Positions 47,898-57,133 are shown, counted from the stretch's first letter. The stretch: 64,000 bases of DNA from Umezawaea endophytica (GCF_025061645.1 NZ_JANYMP010000003.1:466130-530129); one strand, 5' to 3'. Notes: generated by a model not told the origin, from the sequence alone. Numbers and translations: made by a program.

Positions 47898-48350
47898 ATG
47901 ACCGCGACCACGCAGAGCCAGGTGGTGTCCGCCGCCCGGTTCTACCTGGCCTTCACCAACCTGGGCACGATCGCCTTCTCCGAACTGGGCGGCATCTCGT
48001 CCAAGGTCGCCGCGCAGGAGTACATCTACAACGACGACAAGGGCAACACCATCCACACCAAGCAGTTCGGCAAGACCGAGCCGCCGGTGATCCAACTCAA
48101 GCGCGGACTCGACGCGGCGGGCAACAGCAAGCTGATGGCGTGGCACGCGATGGCGCGCTTCGGGAACCCCCAGGCCCGCGGCGACGGCACCCTCACCGTG
48201 ATGGACGCCTCCGGCGAGGCGCCGATCACCTACGTGCTGCACAACGCCTGGTGCTCCGAGATCCTGATCAGCGGCCTGAAGGCGGGTGACTCCGCGGTGG
48301 CCACCATCGAGTGCAAGATCACCTGCGAGAGCATCGAGGTCAAGCCCTAG
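47898..48350 (+). CDS. CIS inner tube protein 2 (phage tail tube, gp19 family)
   Basis: A 150-aa paralogue of the preceding tube protein (FSELGGISSKVAAQEYIYNDD, HTKQFGKTEPPVIQLKRGLDAAG, HNAWCSEILI). The closer match to typical phage tube proteins and the standard ATG with AGGAG make it the likely main tube subunit (inference). It lies 30 bases downstream of its paralogue and is followed by the tail-assembly gene. Confidence 0.92.
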   Translation: MTATTQSQVVSAARFYLAFTNLGTIAFSELGGISSKVAAQEYIYNDDKGNTIHTKQFGKTEPPVIQLKRGLDAAGNSKLMAWHAMARFGNPQARGDGTLTVMDASGEAPITYVLHNAWCSEILISGLKAGDSAVATIECKITCESIEVKP

Positions 48351-48413
48351 CCGGGCCGCCCGCCTTCCCCACGCCGTCACCGAAGAAGCGCACCCACCCG
48401 GAAGGAAATCCCG

Positions 48414-48815
48414 ATGACGCAAGGCTTGACCGCTCCACCGGGCGCCCTGCGCACGGAGTACCCCTTCGTGCTGCCGCGGGGTTTCGTCGACGAGCGGGGC
48501 GTCGCGCACCGCGAGGGCGTCATGCGGCTCGCCACCGCCCGCGACGAGATCACCACCCAGACCGACCCGCGCGTGCGGCAGAACCCGGCGTACCTGACGG
48601 TGCTGCTGCTGGAGCGCACGCTGGTGCGGCTCGGTTCGGTGCCGGTGGTCGACGCGCTGGTGGTGGAGTGCCTGTTCGCCTCCGACCTGGCGTTCCTCCA
48701 GGACCTCTACCGGCGGATCAACCAGGACGGCCACACCGAGGCCGAGGTCGCCTGCCCCGCGTGCGGGCACGAGTTCGGGGTGGACGTCGCCGGTGATGCC
48801 TCGGGGGAACGCTGA
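48414..48815 (+). CDS. CIS tail-assembly protein with C-terminal zinc-ribbon end
   Basis: A 133-aa protein of the phage-tail-assembly type found after tube genes (YPFVLPRGFVDERGVAHREGVMRLATARDEITTQTDPRVRQNPAYLTVLLLERTLVRLG in outline). Its end, CPACGHEFGVDV, carries one CxxC pair as in many bacterial CIS homologues. It is likely a chaperone or initiator for tube/baseplate assembly. ATG at 48414 follows GGAAGGAAA. Its TGA overlaps the next gene, which therefore depends on coupled translation. Confidence 0.85.
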   Translation: MTQGLTAPPGALRTEYPFVLPRGFVDERGVAHREGVMRLATARDEITTQTDPRVRQNPAYLTVLLLERTLVRLGSVPVVDALVVECLFASDLAFLQDLYRRINQDGHTEAEVACPACGHEFGVDVAGDASGER

Positions 48816-48994
48816 CGTACGCCCTCCCCCGCCTCTGGGAGGAGATCGCGTACGTCGCCTACTACCTGCACTGGTCGTTCGGGGAACTGCTCGACCTCGA
48901 CCACCGCTCCCGCACCGCCGTCATCACCGAGGTCGGCCGCATCCACCAGCGCCTCGACGGCGTGGACGCGCCGCCCCCGCCCGCCCCGTACTGA
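48812..48994 (+). CDS. DUF6760-like small CIS protein with apparent CTG start
   Basis: A 60-aa reading frame that lacks ATG, GTG or TTG: an in-frame TGA at 48794 leaves CTG 48812 (with GGGGGA just upstream) as the only sensible start. The product reads LWEEIAYVAYYLHWSFGELL and VGRIHQRLDG, matching the pattern of the short DUF6760-type proteins that sit between tail-assembly and DUF4157 genes in eCIS clusters. The CTG overlaps the upstream TGA (CTGA), mirroring the ATGA/GTGA junctions elsewhere, so translational coupling could allow the rare start. Role unknown, presumably baseplate/tail assembly. Confidence 0.75.
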   Translation: MTYALPRLWEEIAYVAYYLHWSFGELLDLDHRSRTAVITEVGRIHQRLDGVDAPPPPAPY

Positions 48995-49027
48995 CCTTTC
49001 CCCGTCACGACCGCGTTTGGAGGACCG

Positions 49028-51142
49028 ATGTGGTGGCCGTTCCGCGGTAAGCGCCCCCGGCGGCCGTCCCCGACCGCCGACAGCGGCCCCACCCTCGCGT
49101 GGCGGCGCCTGCCCGTGCTGCGCACGGTCATCACGGGACTGCCGCGCACCGCGGTGGTCCTGATGCGGATGCCCGACGTCGCGGGCACCCGGTCGGTGCT
49201 CCCCGAACTCCGGCTGCGCAGGCGTCGACCGGCCCCCACCACCGGCAGAACCACCACGACCGCGTTGTCCACAGTGGACTCCTTCGCGGTGGACACCCCC
49301 GTGTTGGTCGGACGCGCCACCGGACTGCTCGTGATCCGCCCCGAACCGCTCGCGCCTGCCCCCGAGCCCGAACCGGCGCCACCGCCGCCCGTCGACCAGG
49401 ACGGGCTCACCGAACCCGCACTGCCGATCGTGCCGCCCGTGCGCCGCCCGGCCGTCCCCCGACGGCCCGCCGCCCCGGCGCTGACCACAGCCTCGGTCGA
49501 GTTCGTGTCCGAACCGGTCGAGCCGGACTCGCCGTTCCGCAGCGTGACCGACTTCGACCGGCTGGCCGCCCAGTACGAGGCGATGGGCATCGAGACGGCG
49601 ATGAGCGTGCTCGGACTGGGCGACGCGTCGGGACTGGCCGCGCTGAGCGCCCCTCCACCGCCGCCTCCCGAGCCCGTGAAGTCCACAGTGGACCCGCCGA
49701 GGGTCCCGCGCGCACGTCCGACGCTCGGCCAGAGCAGGAGGCGAGGCGTCGGCCTGCCCGCCGCACGGGAAGACGCCGGCGCACCGGCGGAACCGTTCAC
49801 GCCGAACGAGGTGCCCCCGGCAGCCGCTCCCACTGACGTCGACACCACCGTGGACCCACCCACCTCACAGTCCCGAGCGCACGCCCCAGCCGAACTCACG
49901 GTCCCGCCAGCCGAACCCATGCACCCGGTGGCGACCGGCGACGGACGACCGGACGACCGGCGCACCAACCGGACCGTCGTCCAGCCGCCCCTGTTCACCT
50001 CACCCGCGAAAGCCAAGCCCGCCGACCCACCTCCCCCTCGGCCACCGGTGCGGACCCCACCTCCCGACCGCGCCGCACCACCGCGCCAAGCCACTCGCGA
50101 ACCACTGCCCGCGACGGCACCCGTCACCGACCAGCAGGACGGCCCGATCCACCGCGCCCCCATCAACCGCACACCACCACCTTTCGCACTCCAGTCCAAT
50201 GTGGACGATCCCTTCGAGCCACCCGTACCGATCGAGGTGGTCGCGTTCGCTCCACGCGAGCACGGCACCGACAGCGCGGAGGCCCCGACGTTAACCGAGC
50301 AGGTCCTCCCCCGGCAGACGACCTACCTCGCCGAACCGGAGGCCGTCGAGGTGCGGGTGCCGTCCGACGTCGTCACCGCCTTCCGCCGGGACCTGGGCGT
50401 CGACATCGCGGACGTGCCGGTGCGCAGCGGTCGGGCGGTCACCCGACGGGCGGCGGCGTTGGGCGCCCGCGCGTTCACCCAGGGCGGTCGGGTCCACCTG
50501 CCCCACGCCGTCGCGACGATGGACCGCGGGGACACCCGCGCGCTGCTGGCCCACGAACTCGTCCACGTCGTGCAGCAACGCGCGCTCGGCGCGGACATGC
50601 CCGGCGAGGACTCCGCGCACGGGCAGGAACTGGAAGCCGTCGCGAGGTCGGCGGAACGGTGGTTCCTCGGCGAGGAACAGGCCCCTGCACCGCTGGTGCA
50701 CCGCACGCGACCCACGACGTCGGCACCGCCGAACGCCACCGAGAGCCTCCAACGCGCGCCACGACCGACGGCGACGAACCCGGTCCACGACACCACCGAC
50801 CCGGTTCCGGAGAACCCTGCCATGTCCTGGACCCCGGAGACCGGGTTCACCGAGTCGCGTCGACCCGACGCACCGGCACACCACCGTGCCGATCCCGACG
50901 CCGCCGGTCTCGCGGAGGCGTTCACCCAGATCGCCGACCTGCGCTCGACGCTGGCCGAGCTGCGGCGGGAACGTGAGCCGAGTCGGGACGAGTCGCCGCA
51001 GGACCGGACGTCCCACCCGGACACCGACGCCCTCGCCGACCGGCTCTACCGGCACATCCGCTCCCGGTTGCGCTCCGAACTGCTGATCGACCGCGAGCGG
51101 ACCGGTTCCCTCGCCGACCCCGGACCAGGAGGACACCGGTGA
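49028..51142 (+). CDS. DUF4157 domain protein with long proline-rich region
   Basis: A 704-aa CIS-associated protein. Residues 1-420 are low-complexity, Pro/Ala/Thr-rich and probably disordered. The DUF4157 domain follows at ~430-545 (LGVDIADVPVRSGRAVTRRAAALGARAFTQGGRVHL, then RALLAHELVHVVQQ in outline), with the zinc-peptidase-like HELVH motif. The last ~150 residues include a short coiled coil (LAEAFTQIADLRSTLAELRRER). DUF4157 is known as a marker of eCIS loci and their effectors, so this protein may be cargo or a maturation peptidase. ATG follows TTGGAGGA; its stop overlaps the next start (GTGA). Confidence 0.88.
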   Translation: MWWPFRGKRPRRPSPTADSGPTLAWRRLPVLRTVITGLPRTAVVLMRMPDVAGTRSVLPELRLRRRRPAPTTGRTTTTALSTVDSFAVDTPVLVGRATGLLVIRPEPLAPAPEPEPAPPPPVDQDGLTEPALPIVPPVRRPAVPRRPAAPALTTASVEFVSEPVEPDSPFRSVTDFDRLAAQYEAMGIETAMSVLGLGDASGLAALSAPPPPPPEPVKSTVDPPRVPRARPTLGQSRRRGVGLPAAREDAGAPAEPFTPNEVPPAAAPTDVDTTVDPPTSQSRAHAPAELTVPPAEPMHPVATGDGRPDDRRTNRTVVQPPLFTSPAKAKPADPPPPRPPVRTPPPDRAAPPRQATREPLPATAPVTDQQDGPIHRAPINRTPPPFALQSNVDDPFEPPVPIEVVAFAPREHGTDSAEAPTLTEQVLPRQTTYLAEPEAVEVRVPSDVVTAFRRDLGVDIADVPVRSGRAVTRRAAALGARAFTQGGRVHLPHAVATMDRGDTRALLAHELVHVVQQRALGADMPGEDSAHGQELEAVARSAERWFLGEEQAPAPLVHRTRPTTSAPPNATESLQRAPRPTATNPVHDTTDPVPENPAMSWTPETGFTESRRPDAPAHHRADPDAAGLAEAFTQIADLRSTLAELRREREPSRDESPQDRTSHPDTDALADRLYRHIRSRLRSELLIDRERTGSLADPGPGGHR

Positions 51143-51618
51143 AGCCCCCACTGCACGCCAGGGCCGCGGAGTTCCTGTTCGACCAGGTCGCGATGACGCA
51201 CCGGTTCGTCGTGCACCTGGACCACGACGAGTACGACCTCGGGAGCTGGTCGCGGGTGTCCGGGCTGAGGGTGAGCTGGGAACGGCACCAGTACCGGGCG
51301 GGTGACGACAACGACGTGGTCGTGGTCCCCGGCGACTCGTCGTACCCGGTCGTCGAACTCGCCCGCGCCGCCTGCTCGGACTCGGTGAAGGTCCAGCGGT
51401 GGCTGGCCAGGACGTCCCGCGAGCACCAGCCGCTCAGCGGTGGCATCCACATGCTCGACTTCGCGGGCGTCCCGGTCATCACCTGGGAGCTCAAGCAGTT
51501 CTTCCCGGTCTCCTGGGCGATCTCGGCGTTCGAGTCCGACGGGACGAGACCCGTCATCGAGACGCTGGAACTGGCGCACTCGGGGTTCCTCCACGACGAG
51601 TCCGGAGGCGGACGATGA
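51139..51618 (+). CDS. CIS tail tube-like / tube-baseplate protein (gp19 family)
   Basis: A 159-aa gp19-family protein (HRFVVHLDHDEYDLGSWSRVSGL, WELKQFFPVSWAISAFESDG, ETLELAHSGF). In CIS these baseplate-proximal members adapt the tube to the hub. The start is GTG at 51139 with AGGAGG, overlapping the DUF4157 stop, and the stop overlaps the next ATG. Both junctions indicate tight stoichiometric coupling. Confidence 0.88.
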   Translation: MKPPLHARAAEFLFDQVAMTHRFVVHLDHDEYDLGSWSRVSGLRVSWERHQYRAGDDNDVVVVPGDSSYPVVELARAACSDSVKVQRWLARTSREHQPLSGGIHMLDFAGVPVITWELKQFFPVSWAISAFESDGTRPVIETLELAHSGFLHDESGGGR

Positions 51619-52850
51619 TCATCCCCGCCCTGACCCAGCCCCCGCTCGGCGCGTGGGCGGCGAAGCGCAAACCCGGCCAACCGGGCACGCACCCGCGCTA
51701 CGGCGTGACGACCTGGTTCCGGGTGGTCGTGCTGCGTCCCACCGGCCAGGAGGACCTGGGCCGGTGGTCCGGCTGCTCCGGCCTCGGAGTCGACCTCAAC
51801 GTGGAGGAGGTGTGGTCCGGCGGCGAGAACGACGCCCCCTACCTCATCCCCAAGAACATCACCCACGGCAGGCTCACCCTGGAACGGGCCATGAACCACG
51901 CCGACAGCGAACGGGTGCAGCTCTGGTTGCGCCACGTCGCGCGGCACTGGCACGACGGCGACGAGGGCGGCGCCGGGCTGGTGGAGTCCGGCGGGACGGC
52001 CAAGGCCTCCTACACCGGCAGCACGGTCGTCATCTCGCTGTTCAGCTCGCCGGGTGGTGAGGAGCAGGACCGCCTGCTCGGCTCGTGGGAACTGGCAGGG
52101 GCCTTCCCGATCGCCTGGTCGGCGCCACCGTTGACCAGCAGGTCGGGAGGCGTCGCGATCGAGAGGCTGACCCTGGCGCACCGCGGTTTCCTCGGCGGGG
52201 GAAGCCTCGGCCACCAGGAATCCGCGCGGTCGGACCAGGCGCCGGGCCGGTTCACGCTCACCGACGAGCAGCACTTCAAGCTGGAGTTCCAGTACAACCC
52301 CGGCGAGGTGACGCAGGAGAAGAAGCTGGAGGGCTCGACCAACCAGGGCGTCGGCAACGGAACGGACCTCTGGCGGGCGACCAACAAGATCTGCTACGAC
52401 GTGACGGCGTTGACCATCGAGGGTGCCACCGCGGTCAAGGAGAAGGCGGCGAAGCTCTGGGAGTGGCTGGAACCGGAGCACGGCGTCGGGCAGGCCACGG
52501 CGAAGCGGCTCGTCATGGCCATGGGCACCGACTACACCGCCCAGGTGCACCTGCGGTCGGTCAAGATCCGCTACACCCGGTTCACCCGTGCCGGTGTGCC
52601 GTGCCGGGCCGTCGCGACCCTGACCGTGGTCGGCGCCTCCGAGGAGCGGGCGAAGCCGGGCGGCTCCACCCCCGTCGGCGCGCCCGCCGGGGGTGGGAGG
52701 TCGCCCAAGGGCGGTGCGCGCGGCGGCCCTCGCCCGCCCGGCCGGAGCGCGACGGCGGACGACCTGCCCGCACGCGGGTCGGCCGACGAGGACACCTCCC
52801 TCCGGTCGCTCCGCAAGAACGCGGGCTCCTTCAAGGACAGGTCACGATGA
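51615..52850 (+). CDS. CIS tube-hub protein (gp19-like N-terminus, LysM/CIS_tube-like C-terminus)
   Basis: A 411-aa two-part protein. Residues ~20-205 are another gp19-like tube fold (GVTTWFRVVVLRPTGQEDLG, SGLGVDLNVEEVW, WELAGAFPIAWSA). From ~220 the sequence FKLEFQYNPGEVTQEKKLEG begins the CIS tube/LysM hub domain seen in Afp7-type proteins, ending in a Gly/Pro/Arg-rich tail. Separate in most systems, the two parts appear fused here. ATGA overlaps occur at both ends. It likely links tube, hub and spike. Confidence 0.82.
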   Translation: MIIPALTQPPLGAWAAKRKPGQPGTHPRYGVTTWFRVVVLRPTGQEDLGRWSGCSGLGVDLNVEEVWSGGENDAPYLIPKNITHGRLTLERAMNHADSERVQLWLRHVARHWHDGDEGGAGLVESGGTAKASYTGSTVVISLFSSPGGEEQDRLLGSWELAGAFPIAWSAPPLTSRSGGVAIERLTLAHRGFLGGGSLGHQESARSDQAPGRFTLTDEQHFKLEFQYNPGEVTQEKKLEGSTNQGVGNGTDLWRATNKICYDVTALTIEGATAVKEKAAKLWEWLEPEHGVGQATAKRLVMAMGTDYTAQVHLRSVKIRYTRFTRAGVPCRAVATLTVVGASEERAKPGGSTPVGAPAGGGRSPKGGARGGPRPPGRSATADDLPARGSADEDTSLRSLRKNAGSFKDRSR

Positions 52851-54733
52851 CCCCTCAGCCGGTGGCCGCCCCGTTCGTCGAGGTGACGCCCCGAATCCTG
52901 GTCGGTCCCCGCTCGACCCCGCTGGCCGCGTCGGTCGAGGGCCTGGTCGAGAACGTCGTGGTGGACCTGCACGCGCACCTGCCCGGCATGTTCGAGATCA
53001 CCTTCGCCGACCGGGACGGCTCGGTGCTCGACCGCGCGGGCCTGGCGATCGGCACGCAGGTCGCGCTGGCGTCCGTCGGGGTGGCGGACAAGACCTCGGC
53101 GGACCTCGTCGTCGGCGAGATCACCGCGATCGAGGGCGACTACGGCGCGTACAGCAGCACCACCGTGCGCGGCTACACCCGCGACCACCGCCTGCAACGG
53201 GCGCGGCGCACCCGGACGTTCCTCAACGTCAAGGACTCCGACATCGCGAAGAAGATCGCGCGCGAGCACGGGCTCGCGGTCGGCCGCGTCGACCAGACCA
53301 CGACCGCGCACGAGCACGTCGGGCAGGTCAACCAGACCGACTGGGAGTTCCTGCGGTCGCGGGCGGACGCCATCGGCTTCGAGTTCGGCGTGGTGGACGG
53401 CAAGTTCCACTTCACCCGGCCGGTGGCCGCGTCCTCCGCGGTGGTGGTCGGGCTCTCCTTCCCCACGGCGCTGCTGCGGTTCTCCCCTCGGGTCACCGCG
53501 GGCAACCTGGCCCCGCAGACCGAGGTCCGGGTCTGGGACCCGCGGCGGGCCAAGGCGGTCGCGGCCGTCGTCACCACGGAGACCGGGAACACCCGCCTCG
53601 ACGACGCCGATCCCGCCGCGCTGTCCCGACCGTTCCAGCCCCGCGCCGCCGGACCCAAGCCCGCCGCGGCGGGACGCGACCTGGGTCCCGATCCGGTGGC
53701 CGCGGGGTTCGTGGTGAGCGGCGTTCCCGCCGCGAACGGCGCCGCCGCCGACACCGCCGCCCGCGAGGTCGCGCAAGGCGCCGCACGACGGCTCGGGTCG
53801 ACGGTCGCCGAAGCCGAGGGCGAGGCCGTGGGCAACCCCCGGCTGCGCCCCGGAGTGGCCGTCGAGGTGGACGGGGTGGCGGGACCGTTCCGCGGGCGGT
53901 GGGTGCTCACCAGGACCACCCACCGCTTCGCCACCGGGCGCTACACCACCACGTTCGAGATCAGCGGCGCCAACGACCGCTCCCTGCTGGCGCTGGGCGG
54001 CGGCACCCCGACGACCGCGTCCATCCCCGGCGTGGTGTGCGGGGTCGTGAGCAACATCGGCGACCCGGACGGCAAGGGCCGGGTGCGCCTCACGCTGCCG
54101 TGGCTGTCGCCGCGGTTCGAGACCGGGTGGGCGGTGGTGGCCCACCCCGGCGCGGGCACGCGCGGCGGTGCCGTCCTCCAGCCCGCGGTCGGCGACCAGG
54201 TACTGGTGGCGTTCGAGTTCGGCGACCCGAGGCGGCCCTACGTGCTCGGCGGCCTGTACGACGACCGGGCCGCGCACGACCTCGGCGGCCCACCGGTCAA
54301 GCGCAGCGGTTCGGCGGCTTCGGTGGTGTGGCGCGGGATCGTCACGCCCACCGGCAACCGGCTCGCGTTCCACGACGAGCAGGGGCCGGGCGCGAAACCG
54401 TCGACGGTGGCCTCGGACTTCGTGCTGGGCACGGCGGGCGCGGACCTGGCGCTGGTGGTGGACCAGGTCGCCGGGACCGTGACGCTGCGCTGCGCCCCCG
54501 CGCCCTCGGGTGGCAGACCGGCGAAGCCGGGGAAGCTGACCATCCAGTGCGGCGACCGCGGCGTGATCGACGTCGTCAGCGGCAAGGGCGGCAAGGTCAA
54601 CGTCACCGCGGGCGCGGGTGGCGAGGTGAACGTCGGCGGCGGCGCACGGCTGAACCTCACGGGCAAGGCCTCGGTCAAGATCGAGAGCAGCGGCCCCGTG
54701 GAGATCAAGGGACATCCGATCAAGCTGAACTAG
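52847..54733 (+). CDS. CIS spike protein (VgrG / gpD-gp5-like)
   Basis: A 628-aa VgrG-like spike. The N-terminal gpD-like hub spans ~1-380 (EGLVENVVVDLHAHLPGMFEI, FLNVKDSDIAKKIAREHGL, TDWEFLRSRADAIGFEF). The gp5 OB fold follows at ~385-460 (GVVSNIGDPDGKGRVRLTLPW, VGDQVLVAFEFGDPRRPYVLGGLYD). The C-terminal repeats (IDVVSGKGGKVNVTAGAGG, VNVGGGARLNLTG) form the beta-helical needle. Trimers cap the tube and carry the PAAR tip encoded at 59206. ATG overlaps the hub stop by four bases. Confidence 0.95.
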   Translation: MTPQPVAAPFVEVTPRILVGPRSTPLAASVEGLVENVVVDLHAHLPGMFEITFADRDGSVLDRAGLAIGTQVALASVGVADKTSADLVVGEITAIEGDYGAYSSTTVRGYTRDHRLQRARRTRTFLNVKDSDIAKKIAREHGLAVGRVDQTTTAHEHVGQVNQTDWEFLRSRADAIGFEFGVVDGKFHFTRPVAASSAVVVGLSFPTALLRFSPRVTAGNLAPQTEVRVWDPRRAKAVAAVVTTETGNTRLDDADPAALSRPFQPRAAGPKPAAAGRDLGPDPVAAGFVVSGVPAANGAAADTAAREVAQGAARRLGSTVAEAEGEAVGNPRLRPGVAVEVDGVAGPFRGRWVLTRTTHRFATGRYTTTFEISGANDRSLLALGGGTPTTASIPGVVCGVVSNIGDPDGKGRVRLTLPWLSPRFETGWAVVAHPGAGTRGGAVLQPAVGDQVLVAFEFGDPRRPYVLGGLYDDRAAHDLGGPPVKRSGSAASVVWRGIVTPTGNRLAFHDEQGPGAKPSTVASDFVLGTAGADLALVVDQVAGTVTLRCAPAPSGGRPAKPGKLTIQCGDRGVIDVVSGKGGKVNVTAGAGGEVNVGGGARLNLTGKASVKIESSGPVEIKGHPIKLN

Positions 54734-54743
54734 GAGGGCCGGG

Positions 54744-55145
54744 GTGACCACGAACACCATCGGCACGGGCTGGGGGTTCCCGGTGGGGCTCTCCCCCACC
54801 GGCGGCTTCGGCCTCGCGTCCGGGACGACCAAGCTGGAGCAGTCGATGCGGCTGATCCTCACCACCTATCCCGGCGAACGCCCGATGCGCCCGGACTTCG
54901 GGTCCAGGCTGCGGGACTTCGTGTTCCAGCCGCCGACCACCGGGGTGCGCGCCGAACTGGCCGCCGAGGTCGACCGCGCGCTGACCCGGTGGGAGCCGCG
55001 CGCGCGGATCGACCGCGTCCGGGTCGAGCCCGACCCCGAGCGCTGGAGCCTGCTGCTGATCGACATCGACTACACCGTCGTCGACACCGACGACCGGGGC
55101 AGCCTCGTCTTCCCCTTCCACGGCCTGCCCGACGAAGAGGACTGA
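54744..55145 (+). CDS. CIS baseplate wedge protein (GPW/gp25 family)
   Basis: A 133-aa gp25/GPW protein (LEQSMRLILTTYPGERPMRPDFGSRLRDFVFQP in outline, ARIDRVRVEPDPE). It links baseplate to sheath and contains the EPR-like region family members use to nucleate the sheath. The start is GTG at 54744 with TAGGAGGGCCGG upstream. One base separates its stop from the next ATG. Confidence 0.93.
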   Translation: MTTNTIGTGWGFPVGLSPTGGFGLASGTTKLEQSMRLILTTYPGERPMRPDFGSRLRDFVFQPPTTGVRAELAAEVDRALTRWEPRARIDRVRVEPDPERWSLLLIDIDYTVVDTDDRGSLVFPFHGLPDEED

Positions 55146-55146
55146 G

Positions 55147-57105
55147 ATGGCCCTCCCCGCACCCGATCTCGACACCCGCCGCTTCGCCGACCTCGTCGAG
55201 GACGCGCACCGCATGGTGCGCGGCCGGTTCCCGGAGTGGAACGACCAGCACCCGTCCGACCCCGGCGTGACGTTGATCGAGACGTTCGCGTTCATGGTCG
55301 ACCAACTGGTGTACCGGCTCAACCGCGTCCCGGACCGGCTGCACGTCAAGTTCCTCGACCTCATCGGCGTGCGCCTGTTCCCGCCGACACCGGCGCGGAC
55401 CGACGTGACGTTCTGGCTCTCGGCGCCCGCCACGACCGCGCTGGTCGTCCCGGCGGGCACCACGACCGGCACGACCAGGACCGAGACCGCCGAGTCGATC
55501 GTGTTCACCACCGAGGACGACTGCGTGGCACTGCCCTGCGAACTCGCGGCGGTACGGGTCGGAACGTCCACCCAGGACGTGAGCGAGGAACGGACGTCCG
55601 CGCTGCGCACCGGTCTGCCCGTCGCGGTCTTCGGCCCGGTCCCCGCCGACGGCGACCACCTGCTGCTGGGGCTGGACGCCGCCGTCCCCCGGTGCGCCGT
55701 GCGCGTCGAGGTCGAGGGCGACCTCGACGGCGTCGGCGTCGACCCGGCGGACCCGCCGCTGGTCTGGGAGGCCCACGACGGCGAGGCGTGGCAGCCGTGC
55801 CGGGTGCTGCACGACGGGACCGGTGGGCTCAGCACCGCGGGCGCGGTCGTGCTCGACGTCCCGGCGGGCCACCGGACGAGCCTGCTGGACGGGCAGCGGT
55901 CGGCGTGGCTGCGGGCCAGGGTCGTGGCTCCGCGCGAGGGCCAGGCCACCTACCACGCCTCGCCGACGGTGCACCGGATCTCGGCCTGCACGGTCGGGGT
56001 GAGCGGGTCGGCGGTCAACGCCGAGATCGTGGACCTCGAGGTGCTCGACGCGGCCGAAGGCGTTGCGGGACAGGTGTTCGCGCTCGCCGAACGGCCCGTG
56101 CTCGCGGGCGCGGGCGAGGTCGTGCTGGAGGTGGAGTCGGACAGCGGCTGGGACGAGTGGACCAGGGTCGAGCACTTCGCCGCCAGCGGCCCCGACGACC
56201 GGCACTTCGTCCTGGACGCGGCTCAGGGGGAGATCGCGCTGGGCCCGGTGGTGCGGCTCGCCGACGGGACGCTGCGGCGACACGGCGCCGTCCCACCGCA
56301 CGGCGCCGTGCTGCGCGTGCGCCGGTACGCGACCGGGGGCGGCGCGCTCGGCAACGTCGCGGCCAGGACCATCCGGACGCTGCGGACGTCGATCCCGTTC
56401 GTGGCCGACGTGGAGAACGTCCGGCCCGCGACCGGGGGCAAGGACGCCGAGACGGTGGAGCAGGCCCGTGACCGGGGCGGGCTCGCGCTGCGCACCAGGG
56501 GCCGCGCGGTCACCGCCCAGGACTACGAGGTGCTCGCCCGCGAAGCGGTCCCCGAGGTCGCGCGGGTCCGCTGCGTGCCCGCGTCCGGCGCCGACCTGCC
56601 GCCCGGCACGGTGAAGGTGCTGGTGGTGCCGTCCGCGGCGATCGGCGACGACGGCCGCGTCCGGCTGGCCGACCTGGTGCCGCCGGACGCGGTGCTGTCC
56701 ACTGTGGCCGAACACCTCGACCGGGTGCGCTTGGTGGGCACCACGGTGCTCGTCGAACCGCCGCGCTACCGGGGCGTGACCGTGGTGGCCCGCCTGGTCA
56801 CCCGGCACGGGGACCGGGCCGCCGCGGTGCGGCTGGAGGCGGTGCGGGCCCTGTCGGTCTACCTCAACCCGCTGCCGGGCGGCGGGCCGGACGGCGAGGG
56901 CTGGCCGTTCGGCCGCGCGGTGCGGGCGGGTGAGCTGCACGCCGTGCTCCACCGGGTGGCGGGGGTGGAGCTGGTCGAGGACGTCCGGCTCTACAGCGCC
57001 AACCCGGTGACCGGGGAACGCGGGCCGGAGGCGGCGCGGATCGAGCTGGACCCGCACAGCCTGGTGTTCTCCTTCGACCACCAGGTGCGGGTGGAGACCC
57101 GCTGA
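55147..57105 (+). CDS. CIS baseplate assembly protein J (gp6-like)
   Basis: A 652-aa baseplate J-family wedge protein. The N-terminus carries SDPGVTLIETFAFMVDQLVYRLNRVPDR in outline, characteristic of CIS J proteins, and the C-terminal half has RGRAVTAQDYEVLAREAVPEVARVRC and PGTVKVLVVPS. It forms the wedge ring with the gpI-like protein encoded at 58647. A single J gene is seen, whereas several CIS carry two (Afp11/Afp12-like). Confidence 0.93.
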   Translation: MALPAPDLDTRRFADLVEDAHRMVRGRFPEWNDQHPSDPGVTLIETFAFMVDQLVYRLNRVPDRLHVKFLDLIGVRLFPPTPARTDVTFWLSAPATTALVVPAGTTTGTTRTETAESIVFTTEDDCVALPCELAAVRVGTSTQDVSEERTSALRTGLPVAVFGPVPADGDHLLLGLDAAVPRCAVRVEVEGDLDGVGVDPADPPLVWEAHDGEAWQPCRVLHDGTGGLSTAGAVVLDVPAGHRTSLLDGQRSAWLRARVVAPREGQATYHASPTVHRISACTVGVSGSAVNAEIVDLEVLDAAEGVAGQVFALAERPVLAGAGEVVLEVESDSGWDEWTRVEHFAASGPDDRHFVLDAAQGEIALGPVVRLADGTLRRHGAVPPHGAVLRVRRYATGGGALGNVAARTIRTLRTSIPFVADVENVRPATGGKDAETVEQARDRGGLALRTRGRAVTAQDYEVLAREAVPEVARVRCVPASGADLPPGTVKVLVVPSAAIGDDGRVRLADLVPPDAVLSTVAEHLDRVRLVGTTVLVEPPRYRGVTVVARLVTRHGDRAAAVRLEAVRALSVYLNPLPGGGPDGEGWPFGRAVRAGELHAVLHRVAGVELVEDVRLYSANPVTGERGPEAARIELDPHSLVFSFDHQVRVETR

Positions 57106-57133
57106 TGGCACCGAACGGGAGAGGGGACCGGCC

